Assembly (NCBI GenBank): GCA_030018715.1
Contig: JASEHN010000163.1
Location: 1 to 6,815 of the forward strand
From: Thermodesulfobacteriota bacterium
Lineage (GTDB): Bacteria; Desulfobacterota; SM23-61
DNA length: 6,815 nt
Direction: 5' to 3'
Shown here: positions 6,788 through 6,815 of the stretch, in pieces
How the letters are laid out: each line of letters starts with the position of its first letter
How positions within the stretch are numbered: the first letter of the stretch is position 1
Position numbers and translations under genes: made by a program
Notes under the pieces: generated by a model
What the model was told of the DNA's origin: nothing
Databases searched by the model: none
What the model saw: the letters and a program-made list of their open reading frames with translations, nothing else

Positions 6788-6802
6788 TCCGCCTTAGGCG
6801 GA
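6788..6802. repeat. Perfect 7-bp inverted repeat in the dehydrogenase leader
   Basis: TCCGCCT and AGGCGGA form perfect arms around a single central T, about 70 bases upstream of the dehydrogenase start. A usable hairpin would have five or six GC-rich pairs with a 3-5 base loop. On the minus strand it is followed by ACTAAAG rather than a T-run, and on the plus strand by TCACTTTT, so it is a poor intrinsic terminator in either direction. It may be an operator, a dispersed intergenic palindrome, or the end of a transcript arriving from outside the window. Confidence 0.5.
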
Positions 6803-6815
6803 TCACTTTTGACAA

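Overview
All recognisable genes in this window lie on the minus strand and read from right to left. In transcription order they are: a divergent glutamate/leucine-family amino acid dehydrogenase (6717 to 5560), a hydantoinase/oxoprolinase A subunit (5443 to 3350), the matching B subunit (3279 to 1579), a 12-helix major facilitator transporter (1310 to 93), and the first 29 codons of an unidentified gene that runs off the left edge. No rRNA, tRNA, CRISPR array or insertion sequence was seen. No intrinsic terminator was found between any of the genes, so one transcript is possible but not shown.

The organism is a bacterium using the standard code: TAA, TAG and TGA all end well-defined proteins. 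The style (about 50-60 % G+C, a separate HyuA/HyuB pair, a short divergent dehydrogenase, degenerate short repeats between genes) resembles uncultured Desulfobacterota or a similar anaerobic lineage. This is a weak guess from style, not a placement.

The central pair belongs to the family of ATP-dependent lactam and hydantoin hydrolases (N-methylhydantoinase, 5-oxoprolinase, caprolactamase) that also includes the acetone and acetophenone carboxylases. Both subunits have family-typical lengths and motifs and look intact. The short B subunit and the lack of a small gamma-subunit gene favour a ring-opening amidohydrolase over an acetone-type carboxylase. A plausible reading is that HyuAB opens a cyclic amide or imide using ATP, the dehydrogenase oxidatively deaminates the released amino acid, and the MFS protein moves a substrate or product. 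The actual substrate cannot be read from the sequence.

Spots worth attention are: the dehydrogenase, which keeps the catalytic lysines but lacks the usual glutamate-dehydrogenase segment after NAG; the 268-base gap between hyuB and the transporter, which holds a 40-codon open stretch directly after the hyuB stop, a 16-codon ORF with a strong ribosome binding site, and degenerate short repeats; the better-supported GTG start of hyuA; and the higher G+C of hyuAB compared with its neighbours. I found no strong evidence for a wholly new system here. It looks like a catabolic cassette of known families in an uncommon combination.
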